This document shows, piece by piece, positions 12,501 to 23,654 of a stretch of DNA of 64,000 nt. The stretch lies in the NCBI GenBank assembly GCA_026929865.2, contig CM049400.1, positions 19,098,501 through 19,162,500 of the forward strand. Direction: 5' to 3'. The notes under the pieces are model-generated. The model had not been told where the DNA came from. It saw only the letters and a list, made by a program, of their open reading frames with translations, and did not search any database. Source of the DNA: Hyperoplus lanceolatus (Eukaryota > Chordata > Actinopteri > Uranoscopiformes > Ammodytidae). The position numbers and the translations under genes were made by a program. The stretch's first letter is position 1. Each line of letters starts with the position of its first letter.

Positions 12501-13293
12501 TAATGTGTGCTAAATAAATAAACTAAACTAAACTACTGTTTGTGATCACAAGGGGAAACAAAGAGGAAAGTTGTTGATGCCTGGTTTTGTAAGAGTTAAA
12601 GGTGGAGTAAGTGATTCTGGAGAGTGCTTGTTGCCAACATCACTTTTTGTCAAAGTCGGTGAATATCTCCTTACAACTCACTACCTGCCCGTACTGTGTG
12701 CACTCTGAAAACTAATCAAGTGTTATTACACAACCTAGGCTCTGTAAAGGGGCATATTGCTAGCTAGGGTGGGCCCCCTAAGTTTACTTACCTTTTGTTA
12801 AGCTACCAGTCTACAGAACTAAGGCTGTGTATTAACACCATACATTTTTTCAGCGCGCCGTGCACACAGTATGCACATGTAGTGGGTGGTATGATGGCCT
12901 AGAGAAAAGAGGGCCGACCAGTTACCGTGAGCTCGCTCGTTCAATCCCCTGCACCGGACAGGAGGTTGTTATTTGAAACACGAGTGGTGGTGCCCACCAT
13001 CTACCATTGTGTTCTCTGTAGCAACCGATTATGTTGACAAAAAGTGTTCAACATAATCGGTTACTCCACCTTTAAATTAAATGCAGCTCATATACGTAGC
13101 TATGAACAGATTATCATGTCTGCAATTTTGTAAATCTGAATTCTGAATTTTGCCAATGTATGTGTTCTTGCAGCTGGAGCTGGAGCAACAGAAAAACGAG
13201 GAGGAGCAGGAGAACACCCCTGAGTTTGTGAAGATGAAGAGCAACCTGCGCAGGACCAAGCAGGAGACCGACGGGGAGGAACGGACCACCTAA
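7079..13293 (+). CDS. fam107b: FAM107B (DUF1151 family coiled-coil protein)
   Basis: Coding exons are 7079-7121 (optional first exon), 7949-8120, 11370-11526 and 13174-13293 (stop TAA). The core start ATG at 7993 gives a 134-aa product beginning [14 protein letters not shown], close to the about 131-aa vertebrate FAM107B. Using the TATA-driven first exon adds 29 in-frame residues beginning [14 protein letters not shown] (163 aa). Hallmarks are the conserved block [20 protein letters not shown], then [20 protein letters not shown], a highly charged helical stretch (about residues 65-108) and the C-terminal [16 protein letters not shown]107 proteins bind actin or regulate cytoskeleton dynamics and respond to stress; this comes from the family, not the sequence. 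All junctions are GT/AG and keep frame. B is chosen over FAM107A from the MAEPDY start and the central [17 protein letters not shown] wording. Confidence 0.95.
9305..9521. repeat. Simple repeats in fam107b intron
   Basis: A degenerate TGGA/CTGG tract (about 9318-9350) is followed by an uninterrupted (CA)n tract at 9448-9521. The rest of the 8121-11369 intron, apart from a CpG-rich patch at 10263-10880, shows nothing I can name. Confidence 0.85.
10263..10880. other. CpG-rich insertion-like patch in fam107b intron
   Basis: Composition jumps from AT-rich intron to CpG-rich DNA. A motif of the form TTGGTGTGT or CTGGTGTGT occurs at about 10335, 10754 and 10839. The left edge begins TTTTAAGGCCCGGCCC and the right edge ends CTTGCCTTTA, loosely inverted. 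A degraded MITE is the most likely explanation. The alternative is an internal promoter/CpG island, but no first exon with a convincing donor was found. Confidence 0.3.
11617..12533 (+). mobile_element. 5'-truncated LINE (L2/Rex-like) with target duplication
   Basis: The 28-bp sequence at 11589-11616 is repeated exactly at 12534-12561, flanking the element. The insert begins inside a reverse-transcriptase-type C-terminal region on the plus strand, with hallmarks [17 protein letters not shown] and [12 protein letters not shown]. It decays into stops and ends with a 3' tail of short repeats (TAAATAAATAAACTAAACTA). This is the classic product of target-primed reverse transcription. It sits in the last fam107b intron in the same orientation as the gene and has no intact open reading frame. 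Confidence 0.9.
12600..13071. mobile_element. TTAA-flanked MITE (piggyBac-type) with tRNA-like module
   Basis: TTAA at 12596-12599 and 13072-13075 flanks inverted ends AGGTGGAGTAAGTGATT and AGGTGGAGTAACCGATT (right end read on the minus strand; 15 of 17 match). Inside, about 12885-12950, lies a tRNA-like stretch with a B-box-type GTTCAATCC at 12939-12947 and an A-box-like TGGCCTAGAG, resembling a fish tRNA-derived SINE head. There is no transposase. It is located just upstream of the last fam107b exon. Confidence 0.75.
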
Positions 13294-13698
13294 AAACCCA
13301 GCAGGGGTGTCTGGGTCTGGCTGATTGTGCGTGTGATTGTGGGAATGGAAGGCGTCAGGAGTGTGTGTGTACAAAAGAGAGAGAGAGAGAGGATGTTTGG
13401 TTCGGTGGTGACCTGTCCTTGGTCCGAGACGAACTTCCTGGCTTTCCCGACCCAGCTGTTCCTTCATGCAGTGGGGAGAGAGACTTTACAGACTAAAGCC
13501 GCCCTTCTGTCGGCCTGCCACGGACTGCCAGTGCTCACCTCTGCTCCACACAGCGATCCAGCGGCACACAGCACCCCCTGCAGTACGGACCTCATGCAGA
13601 CATGTTAACATGTTACACGCCTTTCGACGAGGGCGAGCGAGCTTCCACTGAGCTCTGGTGGAGAAGAAACCAAACACACACAGACACAGACAAAGACA

Positions 13699-13737
<39 letters not shown>

Positions 13738-14190
13738 GTTTTCCCCCTCCGTTTTCGATCCTCATTTCTCTTTTACTGTTATCGGTGTTGTTATCGTTGT
13801 TGTTTCTTTTTGTTCTCACCTTCAGAATCAAATAAGGAAAAGTGGACACTGGATGGACTCTTGAAGCTGTGTAATGTAAAAGCCAAACCAATGTGCTTTT
13901 GTTATTTATGTTTGTAGCTCTTAGCCCATGGTATAGGGGAGGACACTTTTTAGTCATTCTGTATTTGATTTTTGTTCTACAGTATAGAGTTTATGAAGCC
14001 AGAACAGGACAAAGGGAGTGTATGGTTGTGTGAAACGCTCAAGTTTGCTTTATTTTTTTTTATTTCAAACATGCCATTTCCTCAGCTAATGCAATTTTGA
14101 GCAATAGTAGAACTCCCAGGCATGTGAGTGACCTTTTCTTTATATATTCTGTTGTTTTGTATAAAATAAAAGTGTTACTTAATAAATAAT
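13294..14190 (+). other. fam107b: fam107b 3' untranslated region and polyA signals
   Basis: The sequence following the TAA stop contains a (CA)n microsatellite at about 13699-13736 and ends in polyadenylation signals: AATAAA at 14165-14170 and a second near 14180. Reading frames in this interval come from the repeat and are not genes. Confidence 0.7.
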
Positions 14191-15222
14191 ATAAGTTGTT
14201 CTTAGGTTGGTCAATAAGTATAAGCCTGAGCCCTGTCTGATCAGTCTTTGTGTGCTTTTATGTACATATAGGGCAGGCCGCCAGTCATAAAATGTATAAT
14301 TGATTTATTTGGATATCTGCCTGGCTCCTAGAACGACTTACAAGTATTTACAATGGAGCCATAGACAAGCAGACAGATCATTTAATCTTGATTAAAGTAG
14401 CCATCTACAAAACAAATAAACAAGTATGTGGCATACACAAATTCCAAAATGGTTACAAAACATGAGAAACTATAATAAATGTGGATTTTATCATGCACAT
14501 GTAGAGTATATTTAAATATCACACCATTATATAATGGGTCCAGAAATTTTGGTTTGTGGGTCTCCAAGAGAAAATTGCGATAATCTCATGGAGATAAACT
14601 GATTTATTAATCAAACCTTGTGTTCATTTCCACAATCTTTTAAATAAACTTAATTTTAACACGTTTCCTTCTTCTTGATTTTGTTGATTTTGTGTGCTGC
14701 TAGTGTCGATTTGATATCCTAGCCATCTTTATTTTCTGGGTGGAACATCAATTTTGCTCACAACACAGACTATAATGTTCAGATGTCCAGAGCATTTTTT
14801 GGAACAGTAAGGCTCCAACTGGTTTTCTGTGATGGATAAACAGAGCCGTTTAATTAAATCTGAGATTCTAGTACAGTTGACACAATAATCCAGCAAAGCA
14901 ATCAAACATAGGCCTAACAGGCTATAAAATCATGAATAGCAATATCAGTTTGGGCAGTGGGAATTTGGAAAAATTATTTAACAGGATTTGGCTGCTGTAT
15001 TGCTTTGAAGAGTTGCACACCAAAATCTTGCTCTATCTCCATGCATGAGATTAAGTTCATGTTGAATGTGGAAATTGGACTACTAATATGGGGCAAATAA
15101 TAGGTCAGCGCAGTCATTTAGAGTTTGGGAGAGGCCTCTGTAGCAGAAGTCAGCCTAAAGCCAGAGGGGGCCAGAAAAAAAAAACGTTTTTCCTACATGC
15201 TTACCTTAAACCTAAATATCCT
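14191..15222. other. Gene-free AT-rich spacer
   Basis: No domain, exon-like structure or repeat boundary could be recognised. It is AT-rich throughout. Confidence 0.55.
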
Positions 15223-15226
15223 TTAA

Positions 15227-15868
15227 AGCCACTACGAGTAACATGGCACGTTGGCGTCCCCTTTGGACAAAAGCGGTAGTATTTTTACGACGCCCGCTGT
15301 CGCAAAGCTGTTTTCTAGCGCGTGAGTGTGAACTGAGAAGGGAGCAATATAGAGCATGTCCGTGTGTTGAAAGTGTGAGGACTCTTTTCGGCTCCGTGAG
15401 AGTGGTTTTGACACTGCATGAACTAATGCCAGTCACTGCCACACGCACCTGATTGCAATGAGTTGATGCAGGTTCACCGAACTACTCTCTCTCTCATGGA
15501 GCTGAAAGATTACGTGTCCTCACAGAAAGCGAATGAACGAGAGACGGCAGTTAGTATGGATCACGATGAGGTAATGTGTTTATGTTGTTGTAAATAATTA
15601 CTATTTCAGATAATGGTTATCTGATGATGGTGAAGAAAAGCAAACTTTGTGTTAGTACCAACCGCTCATTCATTTAGGAGTAAACACTGCAGTCTAGTTT
15701 CGCTCTTGTGAAATTGCATACACGTTGCTTGGCAACGCCCTCGTCCCCCTAGCCTATATCACTCTCCCTTTTGGCTTTTCTTCATTGCATTTTCTTTTTT
15801 TTTCTTTGATGGTTCAGCCCCGTTATCAGTCATTATGACGACAAATAACTGTATCAAACAAGGCTCCC
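15227..15868 (+). mobile_element. TTAA MITE family A, copy 1 (right end missing)
   Basis: This copy is collinear with 25856-26503, sharing about 650 bp at roughly 85-90 percent by eye. It is preceded by TTAA (15223-15226) and starts AGCCACTACGAGTAAC. Similarity stops after CAAACAAGGCTCCC, and no right inverted end follows, so this copy is truncated or was interrupted by the neighbouring transposon nest. Confidence 0.75.
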
Positions 15869-15894
15869 TATGAAGGTATTATTGTAGCATAAGT

Positions 15895-16318
15895 CTTTAG
15901 CACATGTAACGGCAGATTTCGAATGCGTAAACTGAAGTGACAAATGTGTAACAGTAGATTTGAAGTTGTAAATATTTGTTTTGCATGTGTACTCCAAAGT
16001 CACAAATGTGTAACAGTAAATTTGAAGTCGTAAATATTTTTTCTACCATTGTGGACACAAAATAGGGGCTATGAGTTCACAAATCGTTGTTACGGGTGCA
16101 CAAATCCTATCCTGTGCATCGCAACTTCAAAGAGTCATGCGCTTGACACTTTTGCTACAATCATTGCAGCACAGTTGGTGCAAAACACATTTGCACACCC
16201 GTGTTTCATAATGTGAGAACATGCCCAAAATGTGTGCATTCGTAAACCCAAATGTGAACTAACGCATCAGAAGTTGCACATCTGTGAAAAATGTCCTCTC
16301 AAATAAAATGATATCGAG
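15895..16318. repeat. Degenerate direct repeats rich in CACAAATG words
   Basis: Two clear copies of a block containing CACAAATGTGTAACAGTA and TTTGAAGTNGTAAATATTT start near 15938 and 16000, with a weaker third copy near 15900. Related words such as CACAAATC, TTTGCACAC and CCAAATGTG continue up to and into the inverted-repeat arm starting at 16319. They may be subterminal transposase-binding repeats of the adjacent element. Confidence 0.4.
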
Positions 16319-16924
16319 CACAGCATTTTAATGAGCGAGCACAAATCCATCGATACAACTGCTCGAATCTGTTCCTACAAGTCTAAACTGAGGGTTTTCT
16401 CTGCTCGAATCTGCTCCTGCAAGTCTCAGCAGTGGGTTTTTTGCAGGTAGATTTGCACCACGTCCTGCTGCTATATTTGGTGCAAAAGTATTTCGTACCT
16501 GTAGAACAGAGTTGTATCCGTAGAAGGTGGGCGGGACAACATTGTGTATCATCCAATGAAAGCGCCGGTTGGGACCTGTGACGTCAGCATTTAAACAGAC
16601 TGAGGGAAAGCCTGTTTCCGTCGTCTCCCTCATATGTCCATGGCTGGTCCATGGTCGTCTCTTTTCACCAGAAAATGTAGGAAATGTAATAATAAGGGAA
16701 TTGAATAAGAGGGAACTACAGCGGAGCCTTATGCCAGTAGTGAAAGTCATAAACAAGTTTACTTTAGCAGATATAAGGGCCAGCGTCGACGTCAGTTAAC
16801 GTCTGCTGTGTGATTGGCACTGGTGTAACTGTTTAAACCTGCTGTTTTTCTCTTTAAAACCTTTACATTTTAATAAAAGTAGTCTTATTAAATAGAGAAT
16901 GAATTTCCATTATATATTTTTTTA

Positions 16925-17055
16925 ACCTTTATTTATACAGGTATATCCCATTGAGTCCGAAGACTCTTTTGCAAGGGAGACCTGTTCCCATTTACACGTT
17001 ACCATTCACACACATTCATACACCGATAGCAGGCTAACTATTGACAATAGTTTAT
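16925..17055. repeat. Dispersed repeat shared with 33000-33120
   Basis: The wording CCCATTGAG, GAAGACTCTTTTGCAAGGGA, GTTACCATTCACACAC and ATAGCAGGCTAA recurs in the same order near 33019-33113. This marks a dispersed SINE-type fish repeat inside the large TIR element. Confidence 0.65.
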
Positions 17056-18209
17056 TGTCCCGCAGCCGCTGTCAAGGCTCCTGGCTGTTAAAACTATCTA
17101 TGGTTAAAACACACCACACGCAGGGGGTGGAGGACGTTGCAGGCATTGAGGACCAAAGTAAATAAAGTAGGCCTACATATCTTGCTGCAGAGTATTCAGC
17201 ATGTATCTAAATCCAGAAATATGCTTATAAATCATACACTTAGTCTTCTAAATGTAGTAAGCTTAATTAATTTAAACGTGTGAATAGTGAAGTGAATAAG
17301 TAACCTACTCTACAAGGCAATAGAAAAGTATAGAGGAAATATTAAAACTGAATTGGAATAATTGTTCCTCTATCTCACATTTTCCATGTGAAATTATCAC
17401 TACTTGTATCACAAACTGATAATTAGATGATCAGGTTTAACTAGTGTGCTTATCCCCAGACAGTTCTGCTATACACCTTACCTCATGTGACGTGTCCAGA
17501 AGAACAGGGTACAAAGCTTCATATAACCTCATTTCAGTGATTACTTTAATTAATCACAATCACAAAGTGTCACACCATAACATTTTATGCAGTTTAGAAC
17601 ATGTTAATTCAGATCACGTGCTGCATTAATAAGTAGGTCTGCATGCTGCTAAAGCAAGACTAATACATGCCCTATATCAATTATATTTATGATTTGCAGT
17701 TATCACATCAAAGCACAATCAGTACAAATGTATAGTAAAAGCTTACCCCACAAACAAATCACAAGATTTGGACTTTTTAAAATATTTGTGGATTTACTAA
17801 ACATATACATACGGTCAAAATGAAAAAATACAAATCAACCAGTTTAAAACTATAATGCACTCACAATTGCATACCTCCAAGTAAAGTTTTGTATGGCGTT
17901 ATTTTATTAAGAGAAAATGAACAAAATACCCAAAATGCTCTGGCATGTGCCGGAACAAGACTTTATAAAACAAAACATAAAACTAGTAACTTAGTCCTTG
18001 GTCTGTAGCCCAACTGTTTACCATATTTAATCAAAATCTCCCCTACCTTTTTAATATGTCAAACAAATAAACATGACTGAGTATGTCACCTCATTTACTG
18101 CAATCAATATGATTATGAATTGAGTATGATCTGACTTTGTCTAGATTTATAATAATCACAATCTAAAAATTGAAAACAAATTGTGTGTAGAGTGTAGAGT
18201 CAGACTGAT

Positions 18210-19460
18210 GTGCTGTGACTGCCAGGTGAGTTCCACGCTGCTCCATCTTCGGAGATCTTCTCAAGGCAGCAGGAGCAGTGAAGTCTTCAGTTATCTGGAG
18301 TGTCCTTCCCTCAGCAATGCATACACTGGGGACGGAAACAATTGTTAGATCCCATTAGTGATGTTATAGTAAACACATGACGGATAATAGTTAGGACTGA
18401 CTGTAGCTGCTCACTGTACAATGGCTTCTCCCTGACAGGATGGAAATCCCAGACACTTGTGCAGGACAGCCAAGATGAGTCTGTGGAAAAGCAGATTGTG
18501 CCATTCAGATGTTAAGATAATGTTAAGATTTATAAAATAAATAAAATACATGTAGGTTCGAGTTGATGAAGAACACAAAGCTAAAAACTAATCAATATAG
18601 TTTATTATAACAGCCCTGCAATTCATTCTCTTCGTGGGGGGTATCTTGTCATTAGTGACTTTTAAAATTAGTTGTAAATGTTTTTTTTCAGGCTGGAAAA
18701 ACAGATATAAAATATGATTTAAACACGATGGAGCTGCACAATTAAAAAAATCCTTTGCATAATGGGACGCTTGTCTACCTGTTTTTATTCAGAAACAGCA
18801 ACATGATGTTGAGACGGGCTGAGCAGAATAGTATACTGCTCACATGTGTTTATTTGGACCTTCATAGCCACTATTAAGACAGAAAACGCTCTATATGAGG
18901 TCGACACATGCTAACATTACATCCTGATGTAAAACTAGTAGGCTATGTATGAAGGTGCCGATGTCCCAGAAAAGCAGACATACAGACACGCTGATTATTA
19001 TTATAGCAACAAGACTCCAGTATTCAGCTGACTCATATTTCCCTGGCTAGCGCCGGGATTATTTTAACTGATTAACGGAAGGATTCATTGGTCAGCCTTC
19101 TTATTTTACGTTAACAGCTAATTATTAACATCCTTAGAAGTGACCAAATGCCTTAAAAAACGGTACATCCTTTAAAAGAATATGCTAACGAACATTAGCT
19201 GGTATACCCATTATGACTTGTTAGCTAGTGGTTAGCTATGCTGCCTGCAATACATTATAACCACACGTTGCTTCTCATCATTGAACGTATTATACCGACC
19301 AACTTTGAAGTTTAAAAACATAAGAAAACCAGACTTACAGTTCATAGTTTCCGTGGGATGGCTCCGTGTCCTGTAGGCTCTAGCTAAACCCTAGGTCTGT
19401 GTCCGTGACCGTCAGTCCAGACACTGCTGCGGCTCCGGACAGAGATTGTGAAGCAGCTCA
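18210..19460 (-). other. Possible spliced, mostly non-coding transcript inside the TIR element
   Basis: On the minus strand a CpG-rich block (about 19460-19339) ends in a strong donor (AACT followed by GTAAGTCT). A 66-bp block, 18480-18415, is bounded by a polypyrimidine acceptor (CTTTTCCACAG) and a GTGAGC donor. A third block starts at 18325 after TTTCCGTCCCCAG. An ATG at 19345 would read only about 35 codons across these junctions before a stop. This looks like a captured 5' gene end or a lncRNA rather than a protein gene. Transcription is not shown by the sequence. Confidence 0.3.
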
Positions 19461-19904
19461 ACTGTTTATTAAACCACCGCAGGTCCTGGTGTTTAACGGG
19501 TATCCCCTCCTCAACTTCACCGTGTCACATAATAAGCCTCCTGTCCTGTCTAAAATGATCGGGAAACCACCTCAAAGCTAGCTAACGCGGCTTATTTACT
19601 GTTACAGACACCTTGGACTACTTTTCCTCAAAGGCTGGAGTACATATAATATAATTCTCCATTACTTAAAAAATGCTATGTAAAACTACAGAAAAAGAGT
19701 TCAATTCGCTACTACCTACTACTTCGCATTAGTTTGATAGTTGTTGTTGCTCATTTAGTCATTTCCTACAATTTCTGGTGAAAAGGGACGAAGGAAAAAG
19801 GCTTTTCCTCCGTTTGTTCACATGCTGACGTCACGGGTCCCAACCGGCGCTTTCATTGGATGATGCGACAATGTTGTCCCGCCCACCTTCTACGGATACA
19901 AGTA

Positions 19905-20997
19905 GGCTCGTTCGACCTAACTTTCAGCTCGTCTGGAAAGTAGACGAGAGTAGCCGAGTGCAGTCGGGGGAGTGACGAAAATGCCTGACTGAAGCCGGAC
20001 AGCTCCGAGTCGGAAGTAGCGTCCTTGTTGCGGATGCAGTTCGTTTTCTAGTTTTATTTTGAAGGCCTATTAGAAACATATTCGCAGGAGAGTCACACAT
20101 GCTACAACCGATTAGAAGCAGAACACAACACAAAGACGAGTAAACACTTTAAAAGCGAGGGGCATTTTCAAAACAAGAAACGAGATATAAGCTAATATCC
20201 CCATTCCCCACACATCTTTATCTTTCTTGTTACTTTACTAGAACACCTACTTTTAAGTGATAAAGAATAATTTACAAGAATAATTTACAAATCCAAATAA
20301 AGGAGGTTTAGTATTTCTCCCTTCACATAACGAATATGATCGGCCTAAATAAAGAAGGTCTAAGAAAAGATCCCTTATTATTATTGTAGAGATGGATATG
20401 ATGAACTGTATTATGATGTGTAACAAACAAACTACTTGTTGTAGTTTTGGTCTGGCTTTGCGACACTACATGTAAAATACAATTCCCAGACCATTTAGAT
20501 CACTTGAAATAAGCCTATGATTTAATCTTAATGGTATAAAAATCACTTCACCAAGATCTTATGTGACTCAAGTTTGTGTTCACTTTTAAATATATCTATA
20601 CAGGAGAGTTACACATCCAAATTATTTCTATGTCAAGGGTTCAGAGGTTTAACTCTGATTAAGTACATTTCTGCTTAAATGCATATTGTGGCGGCCTAAT
20701 GATTAAACATAAATTAAAATCAAAAAGAATGGATCGTAATTTAATTTTGAGCGGTGATGTCAGACTTTTGCCTAACCAATTGGGGAAACGCATCAAAGGC
20801 ACGAGGTTTAAACTCCCAATTAGCGCTCAGCTCCGCCTGTCAGCAAGACGTTTCCCATCAGACATTTCGCTCCCGCAGCCCGTGGGGAGCAACTGCAGCG
20901 ACTTGCTCCAGTGTCTGTGTCCGTCTTGATACCGCGGGACTTCAAAGTCTCAAGCAGCCGAGCCGCAGCCAGCCACGGGTGCAAGTGGGACAAAAAA
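19905..20997 (+). repeat. 1.1-kb tandem unit, copy 1
   Basis: Begins with the element's terminal repeat GGCTCGTTCGACCT and ends in a short A-run. It differs from copy 2 by only about three substitutions and one 12-bp indel, by eye. Confidence 0.9.
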
Positions 20998-22101
20998 GGC
21001 TCGTTCGACCTAACTTTCAGCTCGTCTGGAAAGTAGACGAGAGTAGCCGAGTGCAGTCGGGGGAGTGACGAAAATGCCTGACTGAAGCCGGACAGCTCCG
21101 AGTCGGAAGCATAGTCGGAAGTAGCGTCCTTGTTGCGGATGCAGTTCGTTTTCTAGTTTTATTTTGAAGGCCTATTAGAAACATATTCGCAGGAGAGTCA
21201 CACATGCTACAACCGATTAGAAGCAGAACACAACACAAAGACGAGTAAACACTTTAAAAGCGAGGGGCATTTTCAAAACAAGAAACGAGATATAAGCTAA
21301 TATCCCCATTCCCCACACATCTTTATCTTTCTTGTTACTTTACTAGAACACCTACTTTTAAGTGATAAAGAATAATTTACAAGAATAATTTACAAATCCA
21401 AATAAAGGAGGTTTAGTATTTCTCCCTTCACATAACGAATATGATCGGCCTAAATAAAGAAGGTCTAAGAAAAGATCCCTTATTATTATTGTAGAGATGG
21501 ATATGATGAACTGTATTATGATGTGTAACAAACAAACTACTTGTTGTAGTTTTGGTCTGGCTTTGCGACACTACATGTAAAATACAATTCCCAGACCATT
21601 TAGATCACTTGAAATAAGCCTATGATTTAATCTTAATGGTACAAAAATCACTTCACCAAGATCTTATGTGACTCAAGTTTGTGTTCACTTTTAAATATAT
21701 CTATACAGGAGAGTTACACATCCAAATTATTTCTATGTCAAGGGTTCAGAGGTTTAACTCTGATTAAGTACATTTCTGCTTAAATGCATATTGTGGCGGC
21801 CTAATGATTAAACATAAATTAAAATCAAAAAGAATGGATCGTAATTTAATTTTGAGCGGTGATGTCAGACTTTTGCCTAACCAATTGGGGAAACGCATCA
21901 AAGGCACGAGGTTTAAACTCCCAATTAGCGCTCAGCTCCGCCTGTCAGCAAGACGTTTCCCATCAGACATTTCGCTCCCGCAGCCCGTGGGGAACAACTG
22001 CAGCGACTTGCTCCAGTGTCTGTGTCCGTCTTGATACCGCGGGACTTCAAAGTCTCAAGCAGCCGAGCCGCAGCCAGCCACGGGTGCAAGTGGGACAAAA
22101 A
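20998..22101 (+). repeat. 1.1-kb tandem unit, copy 2
   Basis: Nearly identical to the preceding unit, including a fresh internal copy of the terminal repeat at its start. It carries 12 extra bases near 21108-21119. Such low divergence implies a very recent duplication or an assembly artefact. Confidence 0.9.
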
Positions 22102-22263
22102 GTCTAACCATAATGCAGTGCGCTCAGCAAGACGAGCGTAATAATTTCGCAGGTCTTAGCAAGACGGCGACAGGTCGAACGAGCCTAAAGTCTAACCATA
22201 ATGCAGTGCGCTCAGCAAGACGAGCGTCATAATTGCGCAAGACGGCGACAGGTCGAACGAGCC
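22102..22263 (+). repeat. Two tandem right-end modules (about 80 bp each)
   Basis: GTCTAACCATAATGCAGTGC begins each module (about 22102 and 22188). Each ends with the terminal AGGTCGAACGAGCC. The first has 8-10 extra bases, including GGTCTTAG. Confidence 0.9.
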
Positions 22264-22458
22264 TAGTCTGTTCTACGCATACGAAACACTTTTGCACCAC
22301 ATTTACCACCTGGGCGTGGTGCAAATCTACCTGCAAAAAAACCCACAGCCGAGACTTGCAGGAGCAGATTCGAGCAGAGAAAACCCTCAGCTGAGACTTG
22401 TAGGAACAGATTTGAGCAGTTGTATCATCGATTTGTGCTCGCTCATTAAAATGCTGTG

Positions 22459-23654
22459 ATATAGATATATATAGAACACTAGATACGTCACGTCAATGTT
22501 GAGCTCCAGTCGGCTGACGGCACACGCGGCAGCCATCTTGGAGAGGTCAACCTGCTGCCTAGTGCATTACACCATATGGAAAATTCATACAAACATGTAG
22601 CAAATTTGAGCCGTGATGGCTCGGTGGATGACACTAAAAACATCATAGTTGATGATCCATATTTGATTCTGGGAGGTAGGAAGATTGTTTTCCTTCTGTT
22701 ACACAAAAAAACACACTTTTAAACACATGGCATTTTAACTTGCCACTGATTGTATCTACTATCAGAAATGGTTTGCCATGGCCATATTTCGTTATGAACT
22801 GTATTTCTGATTTGATATGCAGCATATTAAGGTATGCTCTTAATTCAGTTTTGTTGTTGTTGCAGAAAATAACTAAAGATAAAATTTAAAAAGCCAAATT
22901 TAAAGCAAATTATTGAAAATTACTTCAATACTTATTGAAAATCATGGACTTTGTTGAACTTAAAATTTGAACTATGTATTCAAGCAAAATAATGTTTACC
23001 AAAACATTTGCAGAACGTGTTTAGATAAAGAGATAAATGCTGACATGTTGAAAAGCAGAAGAAAATAAACAATAAGTACAAGCTTTTTACATTAATCACA
23101 CCCTTAGAAATAACCTGATTATTTGTAATGGAAGCCCAAGAAAAATTAGAAGGACAATGTTTCTGCTGGTCTCAGATAAACAGTTTATTTCTCAAAAAGT
23201 ATATATCTTCTTATCCATTTAGCTTTTTGGCTAATAACTCTCAAACCACTCGAACACTGCACCACACTGGACATGAACCAGCAACCCTCCAGACTGAAAT
23301 ACAACTAGAACTATTGATTGAATTTATTTCAGTCATATCAAATACAAATTAAACATATGGAAAATACAAAACAAAATGAAAAGCACAATACAAAATATTT
23401 AATAAATTAACTTCCTGTGTTCCTTATCTTTTTATATATCTATGTACAATTTGCTATATTTATGATACTATATTTAATATCTACAATCCATACATATACA
23501 ACTTAAAATACTATATTCTATCATTTATATGTTTATACAATCCAGTCTATTTGTGTAAGTTGATGTACTATATTTACACTTTATATATATTTATATACAA
23601 TCCTTATATCTATACAGTTAGGTACAGTATGTTTACAATTATACATTTAATACA

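Larger units (their letters stand above)
19905..22263. mobile_element. Nested TIR element with doubled left and right modules
   Basis: It has perfect 14-bp inverted ends, GGCTCGTTCGACCT at 19905-19918 and the inverse AGGTCGAACGAGCC at 22250-22263, each bordered by TA, consistent with a TA target duplication. The internal order is left module (19905-20997), left module again (20998-22101), right module (22102-22187) and right module again (22188-22263). It lies within the right arm of the 16319-22458 element. Short frames inside it are duplicated with it and show no known domain. Confidence 0.8.
16319..22458. mobile_element. Large TIR element with about 370-bp inverted arms, itself split by an insertion
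   Basis: The left end CACAGCATTTTAATGAGCGA and the following DNA to about 16690 match, in inverse orientation, 22458 back to about 22267 and then 19902 back to about 19770. The right arm is therefore interrupted by the 19903-22265 insertion. Matches look about 90 percent; the left arm has an extra 35-bp piece near 16625. No transposase frame was found in the 3-kb interior, which is AT-rich but contains a CpG-rich, exon-like patch near 19340-19460 on the minus strand. No clean target duplication was seen at the ends, so the superfamily is left open. Confidence 0.75.

Noticed and set aside
19924-22107. Repeated 70-100 codon frames (for example those starting MCCVLLLIGC and MMSDFCLTNW)
   Set aside because: Present twice only because the DNA is tandemly duplicated; no domain, no splice context.
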